Source of the DNA: JABSSA01 sp039984715
GTDB taxonomy: Bacteria; Pseudomonadota; Alphaproteobacteria; Rhodobacterales; Rhodobacteraceae
DNA: 64,000 bases
Direction: 5' to 3'
Assembly (NCBI GenBank): GCA_039984715.1
Contig: JBDWUA010000016.1
Location: 248,001 to 312,000 of the forward strand
Under the pieces are notes generated by a model. The model did not search any database and was not told where the DNA came from. It saw nothing but the letters and a program-made list of their open reading frames with translations. The translations under genes and the position numbers were made by a program. Below are positions 45,391 to 52,456 of the stretch, in pieces. Every line of letters starts with the position of its first letter. Positions within the stretch are counted from its first letter, which is position 1.

Positions 45391-46374
45391 GTGCCAATTG
45401 ACCAACATGATTCTGAAAATCGCTCTGATACACCGCTCGTTTGCTTGCTTGCCTATGACGGGCTGTGTGCGTTCGAATACGGCATAGGGCTGGAAGTGTT
45501 TGGACTCCCCAGACCTGAATTCAAACAATGGTATGAGCTGGCGACGATCGCCGCGGAGCCGGGCCCATTGCGGGCAATGGGTGGAATCCAAGTTGTTGCT
45601 GATGGAGAGCTTAACCTTCTATCACAAGCAAATGTTATTCTAGTTCCCGGCTGGCGGAACCCTGACGCGCCTGTGCCCATAGAATTGATCGAAGCCTTGA
45701 GAATGGCACACGGGAACGGCGCAAGAATTGCTTCAATCTGTTCGGGAGCATTCGTCCTTGCCGCTACGGGTTTACTGGACGGCAAGCGCGCGACGACACA
45801 CTGGCGTTATGCCGAGATACTTGCACAGAAATATCCTACCATTCAGGTGGACCCAGACGTCTTATATATAGAAGAAGGCTCGGTCTTAACATCCGCCGGA
45901 TCGGCTGCGGGTCTGGACCTATGCCTTCATATTGTCAGGCAAGACTTCGGCGCAGCTGTGGCAAATGCTGTTGCCAAGCGTCTCGTGCTTCCAGCCCATC
46001 GTGATGGGGGACAGCAACAGTTTTTGACCGCCCCTGTAGCGCATGAACATGGTGGACGGATAGCGCCAGTGCTGGACCAAATGCGCAAACACCCTGATCA
46101 GGACTGGCCCATTGCCCGTATGTGCGACGCAGCAGGTTTGACCCGGCGTACCTTCGCGCGAAAATTCTTTGAAGCGACGGGGCAAACCCCTTTAGTGTGG
46201 CTGATCGCGACACGGGTGTCTCATGCTACGGACTTGTTAGAAACGAGCCATCTACCGCTGAACGAGGTGGCAAAACGATCAGGATTTGGAAACGGTGAAA
46301 CCTTTCGTAGAGAATTTCGGAAACTGCGTGGCACATCCCCATCAAATTATCGAAAGATGTTCAGGCCAGCGTGA
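45391..46374 (+). CDS. GlxA/FtrA-type AraC-family regulator (DJ-1/PfpI plus HTH)
   Basis: 327 residues. The N-terminal DJ-1/PfpI domain (TPLVCLLAYDGLCAFEYGIGLEVFG, with ARIASICSGAFVLAATGLLDGKRATTHW and Cys at about residue 118) is followed by the AraC-type DNA-binding domain (IARMCDAAGLTRRTFARKF, LNEVAKRSGFGNGETFRREFRK). It is the layout of FtrA/GlxA regulators. GTG at 45391 is the only start codon between an upstream in-frame stop and the domain. A 36-bp palindrome ends four bases before it, which suggests self-regulation. Confidence 0.9.
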   Translation: MPIDQHDSENRSDTPLVCLLAYDGLCAFEYGIGLEVFGLPRPEFKQWYELATIAAEPGPLRAMGGIQVVADGELNLLSQANVILVPGWRNPDAPVPIELIEALRMAHGNGARIASICSGAFVLAATGLLDGKRATTHWRYAEILAQKYPTIQVDPDVLYIEEGSVLTSAGSAAGLDLCLHIVRQDFGAAVANAVAKRLVLPAHRDGGQQQFLTAPVAHEHGGRIAPVLDQMRKHPDQDWPIARMCDAAGLTRRTFARKFFEATGQTPLVWLIATRVSHATDLLETSHLPLNEVAKRSGFGNGETFRREFRKLRGTSPSNYRKMFRPA

Positions 46375-46469
46375 TCCGAGTAAACTATCTCTGCCGTTCC
46401 CAAACGAATGGCTTGTCGAACTACTTCACCGAAGCCGACATTTGCGCAACCGCAGCGAAATGGTGCTTT

Positions 46470-46546
46470 GTCCGCATTGCGGACATCGGTTTGCGAAACG
46501 TGATCAAACAGTGTTAGCGACCGCAGCGTAAGTCTGCAAAGAGCCC
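46470..46546 (+). repeat. Interspersed repeat, copy C
   Basis: GTCCGCATTGCGGAC, GAAACGTGATCAAACAGTG, CCGCAGCGTAAGTCTGC, ending AGAGCCC. A related lead-in (AACCGCAGCGAAATGG) begins near 46448. It lies 95 bases after the FtrA-like gene. Confidence 0.9.
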
Positions 46547-46663
46547 TTAGTTGCAGTTTTTCCGACCAAAAATATTCCTTGGATAGCCATGCTTCGAAGA
46601 GCAAGTTTTCTGGATGATGGAAAAGCCGTTCCCTTTCTAGCTTCTTGTAGATATTTATGGGGA

Positions 46664-47311
46664 ATGAATGCGGTCAACAAAGCACTCAACATTTTTGTCG
46701 TCGTTTTCTTGGTTATGTCTGGGCTGACCGCAAGTGCTGAGTCGCAATTTCCTTCTCTTAGATATAATTTGGGCTGTAGCACAGGAGATTGCCTCGTCAG
46801 TTCTTGGGAACGTGGTGGCGAGGAACCAGAGTTTCTCTATTTAGGGCGGCCCTTATCAGATGACCGACAAGTTCTCCCTACGGTCTCGAAGTGGCGGTTC
46901 CGTTCTGCAATGGCTCGCTTTCCAACAGCGCAGCACTGCTTGTTAGAAAGCCCAGCATCGCCAAACGGTTATGACCTACTACAATTCAATTGGGACGCGC
47001 AGCGCAATTCAGAGATATTGGCGGTCTGCCTCGCGCGAGTCCACAATGCAATCAGCGATCCTTCGATTTCAGTTCAATGGTTTGAAGCTCTAGGGTTTTC
47101 TACCTTTGTTGTTGTGAAGCCCATTGGACATTTCCGCGAAGGCGAGACCGTAATCCACCTAACTTGGCACGGTGACGAGGGAACATTCCCCGCAAAGAGA
47201 GTTTCGCCTTTGATTACAAGACTCCTGTTTGGTGCAGGTTTTTCGATGGGCGTAAGGATAAGCAAAGACTATCGCGTCCAACACGTATCGATTACCGTCA
47301 ATATCTTATAA
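46664..47311 (+). CDS. Exported protein of unknown function
   Basis: 215 residues from the ATG at 46664 (MNAVNKALNIFVVVFLV); an upstream ATG at 46589 would add a non-family-like lead. A signal peptide ends at SGLTASAES. The mature part has two cysteines close to its start (LGCSTGDCLVSSWERG) and later HCLLES and VCLARVH. The pattern CxxxxxC suggests disulfides. No family recognised. Composition is visibly less GC-rich than the flanking core genes. Confidence 0.65.
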   Translation: MNAVNKALNIFVVVFLVMSGLTASAESQFPSLRYNLGCSTGDCLVSSWERGGEEPEFLYLGRPLSDDRQVLPTVSKWRFRSAMARFPTAQHCLLESPASPNGYDLLQFNWDAQRNSEILAVCLARVHNAISDPSISVQWFEALGFSTFVVVKPIGHFREGETVIHLTWHGDEGTFPAKRVSPLITRLLFGAGFSMGVRISKDYRVQHVSITVNIL

Positions 47312-47372
47312 CTTGCGCATTCCAAAGTTATGCGCCGAATGCGCGAAAAAACTTCCGAGGAACGGTAACTAA

Positions 47373-47449
47373 GTCCGCATTGCGGACATCGGTATGCGAA
47401 ACGGGATCAAACGGTGTTGGCGACCGCAGCGTAAGTCTGCAAAGAGCCC
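47373..47449 (+). repeat. Interspersed repeat, copy D
   Basis: GTCCGCATTGCGGAC, ATGCGAAACGGGATCAAACG, CCGCAGCGTAAGTCTGC, AGAGCCC. The 3' tail ATGCTGCGGCGCGCACGAATG continues to about 47495. It lies between two convergent genes. Confidence 0.9.
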
Positions 47450-47495
47450 ATTATTACGGATGCTGCGGCGCGCACGAATGTCTGCTTTGCAGGTG

Positions 47496-48488
47496 TTAGG
47501 GGAAATCACGCCGTTTCAGGCTCGTGAAGCCTTCGAGATAGTTGCACATCCATGCAAAATGGCTGCCAACTCCATGCCGTGACCGATGGACCCAAATCGA
47601 GTTTCGGTTCTTGGCCTCAATGTTCATTTTGCGAATGAGTGCATCCGTCAAATCCACGGGTACCGTGCCTCTCTTCTTGATATGGGCGAAAATGAAGGCC
47701 AATTCGACTTGGAGCGCTTTGACTTTGTCGTCGTAACTTGTCGAAGTTTGATAGGGTCCCAGTCTTAAGCTCGTCAGGATGTCATCGACCGACATCATCT
47801 CGTAATAATCGAAATTTTCTAGGATACCTTTCCCCAGCACATTGCCATGCGGCATCCGCGCATCCGTGTCGTTCCAGAGATCGGGATGATACAGCAGATA
47901 GGCTGCATTTTTGTGCATTGCGTTCCAGTCAATATCAAACTTCTTATGGAAGTCCTTGGTGCGGATAAGGTGCAGATACTGTTCGGACCGCACAGAGAGA
48001 AGAGACTGCAAGTCTGAATCGTTTGACGGGGCTTGAGTTTCGGCCTCCTTTATCCAGTTCAAACAAGCAGAAACGTCAAAATCATCCTTGTTGGTCAGCC
48101 GCGCGTTCAGCCCCCACTTCAGAGCCTCATACACATCCTGAACAGCCCGCAGGAAGACAGGGTAGCTTGCCTTTGCGCTCCAATCTTCCATTTCAGCCTC
48201 GGACAGGGTCTGGGTCTGCCATTTAATGCGCAGCTTCTTTTCTGACCTGCGGTAAACGACGTTCGGAAGCTGCACCTCATGCGGTATTCGAACACCGCGA
48301 CCGCGTAATTTGGCGAGGACTCCTTCATCCGAATGTCTGATGTCCGGGTTCGAATAAACCGTAACCTCAATATCGCTAAGCGCGCTCCCAAAGTCGCGTT
48401 CTTGAAAGCCGAGAAATTCGCTCACCCCTCCAATGGGGCCACCTCCGGCGCTGCGTCCCGTTTTCTGAAATGTCGAAAGTATCATCAC
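47496..48488 (-). CDS. Protein of unknown function
   Basis: 330 residues, no signal peptide or membrane helix. The N-terminal part has PIGGVSEFLGFQ and a mixed beta/alpha stretch with RRSEKKLRIKWQTQTLSEAEM; the remainder is helical with EYMSVDDILTSL-like and HIKKRGTVPVDLTDALI segments and an Arg/His-rich SIWVHRSRHGVGSHF. I do not recognise the family. It is flanked by repeat copies on both sides. Confidence 0.6.
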   Translation of the reverse strand: MMILSTFQKTGRSAGGGPIGGVSEFLGFQERDFGSALSDIEVTVYSNPDIRHSDEGVLAKLRGRGVRIPHEVQLPNVVYRRSEKKLRIKWQTQTLSEAEMEDWSAKASYPVFLRAVQDVYEALKWGLNARLTNKDDFDVSACLNWIKEAETQAPSNDSDLQSLLSVRSEQYLHLIRTKDFHKKFDIDWNAMHKNAAYLLYHPDLWNDTDARMPHGNVLGKGILENFDYYEMMSVDDILTSLRLGPYQTSTSYDDKVKALQVELAFIFAHIKKRGTVPVDLTDALIRKMNIEAKNRNSIWVHRSRHGVGSHFAWMCNYLEGFTSLKRRDFP

Positions 48489-48602
48489 ACAACTCGTTTA
48501 GATAAAGGCGCAGCCTGAACCACTTCAGAAAAAGACGCAATCGGTCCCATGTTTGTACATTCCAAAGCAGACCTAAATCATAATTCTGGAAACGGCAGCA
48601 AA

Positions 48603-48679
48603 GTCCGCATTGCGGATATCGGTTTGTGAAACGTGATCAATCGGTGTTGGCGACCGCAGCGTAAGTCTGCAAAGAGCCC
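48603..48679 (+). repeat. Interspersed repeat, copy E
   Basis: GTCCGCATTGCGGAT, GTGAAACGTGATCAATCGGTG, CCGCAGCGTAAGTCTGC, AGAGCCC. The hairpin has a G-T closing pair. Tail-like sequence GCAGCTAAAGTCGGCTTCC follows to about 48720. Confidence 0.9.
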
Positions 48680-48917
48680 AACCTTCCGATTTTCTGTACC
48701 GCAGCTAAAGTCGGCTTCCGGGAAAGGCGCAATATCCTCTGAAACAACTCTCCAAAACGACAGGTGCTGTTTGCGCATTTTTTCAGCTTTGCGCCTCAAA
48801 CCCATCCGGTCGTTGTACTAGTCGTCATCCACTGAAACATCGCTTGCTCAACGCCTAAAAGTAAAGGTTGCGGCAATGGACCTTTCAACCGCGCGCCGCC
48901 GAGTACCGTTTCTTTCT

Positions 48918-49577
48918 TCAACCTAATCGATAAACATCGTTTTCCTTTACGATGCGCGATCCAACAGGTGCTTCTAACATGTCAATGAACCCGTCATCAC
49001 GATTGAGAACAACAGCTATCGCCACGTACTGCATCTGATCTGCGGGATACATCTCAGCGTTAGCAAAGATATACCAGCCACTATCGGGAAATCTCTCGCG
49101 CCATCGTTTCCACCAAGGCAGTTTTTTCGGCTTCCGTCGCTCAAGAGTGATGACCTCGGCTTCACCATCGATAATGCGCTGGTCAACGTGGCAACGAGAA
49201 AAGAACAGATGATCATCGTCGGCTGTGTCAATCTTTAGGTCCCAGACTGAATAAATGTGGTGACTTTGAAAGTGGATCCTGTCGCCCAGATGCAACTCCT
49301 CAATGTCATAGGGCTCATTATCTAGGTCGCCATACCATCCATTCTCGTCTTGCCCACGGTAGATAACCCACATGCGCTCGACTATGCCGTTGTTAGGATC
49401 GAGACTCTCAAATGCGAGCTTCACAAATTCGCCTTTTTGAACGGCGTTCTTTTCGGCCTCAGAAGGCAAGAAGAATGTGTATTTGTTTTCACGATGTATG
49501 GGGCGCGGATCAAGAAGCCGCCACCCATAATTACTACCACCTTCAGTATAGTCTGGGGTTTGATCAAACATCACCAT
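48918..49577 (-). CDS. Probable DUF2314/DUF2185 (Imm33-like) two-domain protein
   Basis: 219 residues, no signal peptide. The first part (about 45-110) has VKLAFESL, VERMWVIYRG and GDLDNEPYDIEELHLGDRIHF, like DUF2314. The second (about 160-210), DSGWYIFANAEMY and VVLNRDDGFIDMLEAPVGSRIV, resembles DUF2185/Imm33 immunity domains. Such proteins often protect against a secreted or contact-dependent toxin. No toxin is seen nearby. The family assignment is by eye. Confidence 0.6.
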   Translation of the reverse strand: MVMFDQTPDYTEGGSNYGWRLLDPRPIHRENKYTFFLPSEAEKNAVQKGEFVKLAFESLDPNNGIVERMWVIYRGQDENGWYGDLDNEPYDIEELHLGDRIHFQSHHIYSVWDLKIDTADDDHLFFSRCHVDQRIIDGEAEVITLERRKPKKLPWWKRWRERFPDSGWYIFANAEMYPADQMQYVAIAVVLNRDDGFIDMLEAPVGSRIVKENDVYRLG

Positions 49578-49727
49578 GCTCCAAGTTCACACGCAAGACT
49601 ATCAACGAACTAAGAAAGAATTGTGACCCACCTCGATGTGCCATCAAGCCCCGCCGTCATAGCTTTGCGCGCTTCGGGGAAGACGACGAAATCAGCCATT
49701 GGCGCAAGTGCAGCGAATGGCTGCATC

Positions 49728-49804
49728 GTCCGCATTGCGGACATCGGTTTGCGAAACGGGATCAAACGGTGTTGGCGACCGCAACGTAGGCCTGCAAAGA
49801 GCCT
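49728..49804 (+). repeat. Interspersed repeat, copy F
   Basis: GTCCGCATTGCGGAC, GCGAAACGGGATCAAACGGTG, CCGCAACGTAGGCCTGC, AGAGCCT. Lead-in CAGCCATTGGCGCAAGTGCA begins near 49693. It lies upstream of the Imm33-like gene. Confidence 0.9.
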
Positions 49805-49987
49805 AAACCTGCCGATTTCATACGAACTGTAGAAAGACTTTTTACGCAACAAGTGTGGACCGTCACGCATCTTTGACTCTATGCGCCAGAATTTCTTAAT
49901 CCTATCAATGGGCCGCTTCACGCATTATTGGCCCAAACGTCAAGTATTTTTGACCCAAACAGGACCTTCGCTGCTATCTGCGCCACG

Positions 49988-50040
49988 GTCCGCTGTGCGG
50001 ACTTTGCTGCCATTCGCAGCATGCACCCGAATGTCCGCTG
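49988..50040 (+). repeat. Diverged fragment of the interspersed repeat
   Basis: GTCCGCTGTGCGGAC followed by CATTCGCAGCATGCACCCGAATGTCCGC; hairpin arms and the 3' tail word ACGAATGTC/CCGAATGTC match the repeat, the middle does not. Confidence 0.5.
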
Positions 50041-50055
50041 CCTCGCGATCCTCAA

Positions 50056-50439
50056 TCAAAGGCCGAAAAACAAAAGGCCAGCACAGATGAACCAGATCAC
50101 CCAATGAGGGAGTTGGAGTATGCTTGCACCAGTTCGCTTTAGCCATTGCACTTGAACGACCCAAACAAGTCCCCAACAGCAGAAGAGTGCAATCAGACCC
50201 TTAAGGATTAAATCCTCGGCAGGACCAAGGTCCCAGAGTGCCACTGCAAACAGCAAAAGCGCGACCGCCAGCAGATCCACCGACAGCATCTGAAATACGC
50301 CCATTGCTTGGACCCAGTGCCGGGTTAATTTCTGGGCGGAAAGGTTTGGCTCAATACGGGCGGTTTCCCGTGTCCCACCAAAGACATGTGCGACAACAGC
50401 GATGGCCATGATACAGGCCACAATGAGGACTGGGATATT
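50056..50439 (-). CDS. Small membrane protein
   Basis: 127 residues from the ATG at 50439 (MNIPVLIVACIM); the frame is open to 50493. Four hydrophobic segments (IVACIMAIAVVAHVFGG, LLAVALLLFAVALW, GLIALFCCWGLVWVVQ, WVIWFICAGLLFFGL). No known motif. It is divergent from a TetR regulator across a perfect inverted repeat, so that regulator probably controls it. Confidence 0.78.
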   Translation of the reverse strand, partial: NIPVLIVACIMAIAVVAHVFGGTRETARIEPNLSAQKLTRHWVQAMGVFQMLSVDLLAVALLLFAVALWDLGPAEDLILKGLIALFCCWGLVWVVQVQWLKRTGASILQLPHWVIWFICAGLLFFGL

Positions 50440-50504
50440 CATTCGATTGATTCTCTCTCCGTTGGTTTCATAGCCTCGAAAGACGGCCAGCAAATTTCAC
50501 CAGA

Positions 50505-50548
50505 ACCATACAGAACTGTATTGAATAAACAAGACAGTTCTGTATGGT
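50505..50548. promoter_or_regulatory. Paired operator between the membrane protein and TetR genes
   Basis: ACCATACAGAACTGT and ACAGTTCTGTATGGT are perfect 15-bp inverted arms separated by 14 bases. Each arm holds ACAGNNCTGT, itself a dyad, so there are two dimer sites. It ends six bases before the TetR start. Confidence 0.85.
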
Positions 50549-50554
50549 CATCCT

Positions 50555-51103
50555 ATGAACGAAAGACTGACCCGCAAAACTTGGATCGAACACGGCTTTG
50601 ATGTGTTACGGTATGAAGGGCATGAAAAACTCAAGGCTGAGACGATGGCCAAGGCGCTTAGTGTTTCTCGCGGGAGCTTTTATTGGCATTTTCCGTCGCT
50701 CGGCGATTTCCACGACGCGTTGTTGGCCACTTGGCGCGAAGAAAACACCCTGGACATTATTACGCAGTTGGGAAAATTGTCGGGCGCTCAGGCTCAAATT
50801 TCTGCGCTTATCCAGATGGGTATTGATACACCTCAACCGCTTGAGAACGGAATGCGCAGATGGGGTGGTGTCAACGATGAAGTCGCGGTCGCCCTGTCAG
50901 AAGTCGACCAGATACGAACAAACTATCTGATTGAGATTTTGATTGAGACTGGTCTACCTGAACAAACAGCACGGGATCGTGCGGTGTTGCTGACGTGGGC
51001 CGCGATTGGCCGGGCCTTTGCCCCTAACCTTATTCCCCAAACATCAGCTTCGACCGGTCACGAACTTAGTAAGATTTTCGCACCCTCGCCACTTGAGGAG
51101 TAA
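50555..51103 (+). CDS. TetR-family transcriptional regulator
   Basis: 182 residues. The N-terminal DNA-binding domain has MAKALSVSRGSFYWHFPSLGDFHDALL, the TetR helix-turn-helix. The C-terminal ligand domain is helical and less conserved. It likely represses the divergent membrane-protein gene and itself through the operator at 50505-50548. No ligand can be inferred. Confidence 0.9.
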   Translation: MNERLTRKTWIEHGFDVLRYEGHEKLKAETMAKALSVSRGSFYWHFPSLGDFHDALLATWREENTLDIITQLGKLSGAQAQISALIQMGIDTPQPLENGMRRWGGVNDEVAVALSEVDQIRTNYLIEILIETGLPEQTARDRAVLLTWAAIGRAFAPNLIPQTSASTGHELSKIFAPSPLEE

Positions 51104-51260
51104 TCGGATGAGAACGATCAGATTGATCCATGAATAGCATAATCGAAGCGGTATGCGCGTCGTAGGGTTTAGTTGCTGGCGCAATTTCTTAGTTTGGCAA
51201 CATTAACACTTCGAATGCCTTTTAGCGGACGTTCGTCCACTTTGCAGCATCCTGCACTCT

Positions 51261-51285
51261 GGGCTCTTTGCGGTCATTCGCTGCG
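51261..51285 (-). repeat. Inverted fragment of the interspersed repeat
   Basis: The reverse complement CGCAGCGAATG...AAAGAGCCC matches copy B over 22 of 25 bases. This is the only piece in the opposite orientation. The remainder of 51104-51352 holds no gene. Confidence 0.55.
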
Positions 51286-51352
51286 ATCCGCACGAAGGGC
51301 TGCTTGTTGAGTTTGGTCCAACTGTGACGCTTGGGTCAGGTTCGTGTGACGT

Positions 51353-51574
51353 TCAACAACAAGACTTACCTTCTTGGATCGGAGGACATGGCATGGTCGC
51401 GTATGAACAGTACACGCAGCAATCCCCTTCGAGTGGCTTCAACACTGTTTGGCAAGCCTTGCATTCGTAGAACCACTGGCAGGCGTCGGTCGGCATGGTT
51501 TCAGTTTCTACATGTCCGCATGATGGGCAGGTCAGCGTAGATTCCAAGACTACTTTTGCGTCTTCTGCCGCCAT
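51353..51574 (-). CDS. Small mercury-locus-type cysteine protein (GDCCxYCSY family)
   Basis: 73 residues. TCPSCGHVETETMPTDACQ and CKACQ form Cys pairs, and GDCCVYCSYATMPCPPIQ is the hallmark of a small protein found in mer loci. Fourteen cysteines suggest metal binding. Its start overlaps the end of merF by 25 bases. A plus-strand frame over the same bases is a shadow. Confidence 0.85.
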   Translation of the reverse strand: MAAEDAKVVLESTLTCPSCGHVETETMPTDACQWFYECKACQTVLKPLEGDCCVYCSYATMPCPPIQEGKSCC

Positions 51575-51759
51575 AGCGCGTACCCCGTCAGTATAAGAAA
51601 ACCTGCCAATATCGGCAGTAAAATAGCGTCTTGATAAAGGACGCTAAGCAAGCCCGTCAGACCAAGTGCTGTCAGCACAATTGGCAATAACGGCGTGAAA
51701 CAGCACAGTATCATCAAGATCGTGCCACCTGTACCAAGCGCCAGTAATTTGTTCTTCAT
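51550..51759 (-). CDS. merF: Mercury transport protein MerF-like
   Basis: 69 residues from the ATG at 51759 (MKNKLLALGTGG) with GGAG ten bases upstream; a GTG at 51783 is the alternative. Two hydrophobic helices carry LMILCCFTPLLP with the vicinal Cys pair and LSVLYQDAILLPILAGF. MerF moves Hg2+ across the inner membrane. It is transcribed away from merR under the MerR-type promoter. Confidence 0.88.
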   Translation of the reverse strand: MKNKLLALGTGGTILMILCCFTPLLPIVLTALGLTGLLSVLYQDAILLPILAGFLILTGYALWRQKTQK

Positions 51760-51773
51760 CGGGTCGATCTCCG

Positions 51774-51872
51774 CTAATCCCACATGAACGCGAGAAGCGT
51801 CGCGAATGACACAACCAGCCTCGCTGCCAAAGCGGATTCTGTCGTTGATTGTTGAATTGCGTTTGCGTCCAT
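51774..51872 (-). CDS. Possible 32-codon peptide upstream of merF
   Basis: ATG at 51872 to TAG at 51774 gives a short protein with a hydrophobic C-terminal half (AARLVVSFATLLAFMW). The ATG lies within about 10 bases of the -10 box of the MerR-type promoter, so translation would be leaderless. It could be a leader peptide or a vestige. Evidence is limited to position and an intact frame. Confidence 0.35.
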   Translation of the reverse strand: MDANAIQQSTTESALAARLVVSFATLLAFMWD

Positions 51873-51878
51873 TTTGCG

Positions 51879-51909
51879 GTTTTACTTCCTGTAGTCGCTA
51901 CAGGAGCAA
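51879..51909 (-). promoter_or_regulatory. MerR-type promoter/operator
   Basis: On the minus strand TTGCTC (-35) and TAAAAC (-10) are separated by exactly 19 bases. The spacer contains the dyad CCTGTAG/CTACAGG. The over-long spacer with a dyad inside is the hallmark of promoters activated by MerR through DNA distortion. It drives merF and overlaps the merR start region. Confidence 0.88.
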
Positions 51910-51914
51910 GCGAA

Positions 51915-52340
51915 ATGTTCACGATCGGTAAGGCGTCGGAACAAAGCGGCGTGAATATCGAAACGATCCGCTATTATGAGCGCGAAGGCATTGTTCCAAA
52001 ACCGGAGCGGTCGGCAGGTGGACGCAGGCTTTATTCAACTGATGGGATCGCTAAACTAAGGTTTGTGCGACGGTGTCGAGACTTGGGTTTTCCCATCTCG
52101 ATCATCCAGACATTCCTGTCGCTGACTGAACGCGATGATCGTTCTTGCGGCGAGGTGAAAAGGTTGGCGGAAGATCATTTGGATGAAATCAACGCCAAGA
52201 TTGAAAACTTGTCTCGCCTTCGCGAAGCGCTGCTGAACCTGTCCGCGAATTGTGATGATGGCACTGCGGCCTGTCCAATGCTGGATGCCCTCATGAACGA
52301 TGGTTTTGGGGCAGGTGCATTTGACCGAAGCAATATTTGA
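51915..52340 (+). CDS. merR: MerR-family mercury-type regulator
   Basis: 141 residues from the ATG at 51915 (MFTIGKASEQSG). The MerR DNA-binding domain has NIETIRYYEREGIVPKPER and RRLYSTDGIAKLRFVRRCRDLGF. The metal-binding Cys are C78, C113 and C120; the spacing C78-C113 equals that of C82-C117 in the classical MerR. It represses and, with metal, activates the divergent promoter. The C-terminal Cys pair is two residues closer than in Tn501 MerR, so zinc or other metals are possible. Confidence 0.92.
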   Translation: MFTIGKASEQSGVNIETIRYYEREGIVPKPERSAGGRRLYSTDGIAKLRFVRRCRDLGFPISIIQTFLSLTERDDRSCGEVKRLAEDHLDEINAKIENLSRLREALLNLSANCDDGTAACPMLDALMNDGFGAGAFDRSNI

Positions 52341-52456
52341 ATGGGCTTTATTGGGCAGCGTTAGAGCATTTGATTTGTGGATGTGCCACAAACGACGGCT
52401 GTTGGAGCGGCCTTCAAAATCATCGATGCGAGGCGAAATTGTATAGGCTGACGAAT

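Noticed and set aside
42883..49789. Short frames ending in CPHCGHRFAKRDQTVLATAA or containing IKRCWRPQRKSAKSP (near 42883-43068, 46286-46531, 49412-49789 and others)
   Set aside because: They arise from reading through the interspersed repeat in one frame, with unrelated upstream residues each time. The CxxC zinc-ribbon look is a property of the repeat, not a gene.
43006..49804. Integron-like gene cassettes with the repeats as attC sites
   Set aside because: No complementary R/L core boxes at repeat ends, gene orientation is mixed, several gaps hold two genes, and no integrase is seen. Repeats have one orientation only.
43006..49804. MITE-type element
   Set aside because: No terminal inverted repeats spanning the unit and no target-site duplications found at copy ends.
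51331..51540. 69-codon plus-strand frame over the GDCCxYCSY gene
   Set aside because: The minus-strand frame has a diagnostic motif and overlaps merF as expected; the plus frame has none.
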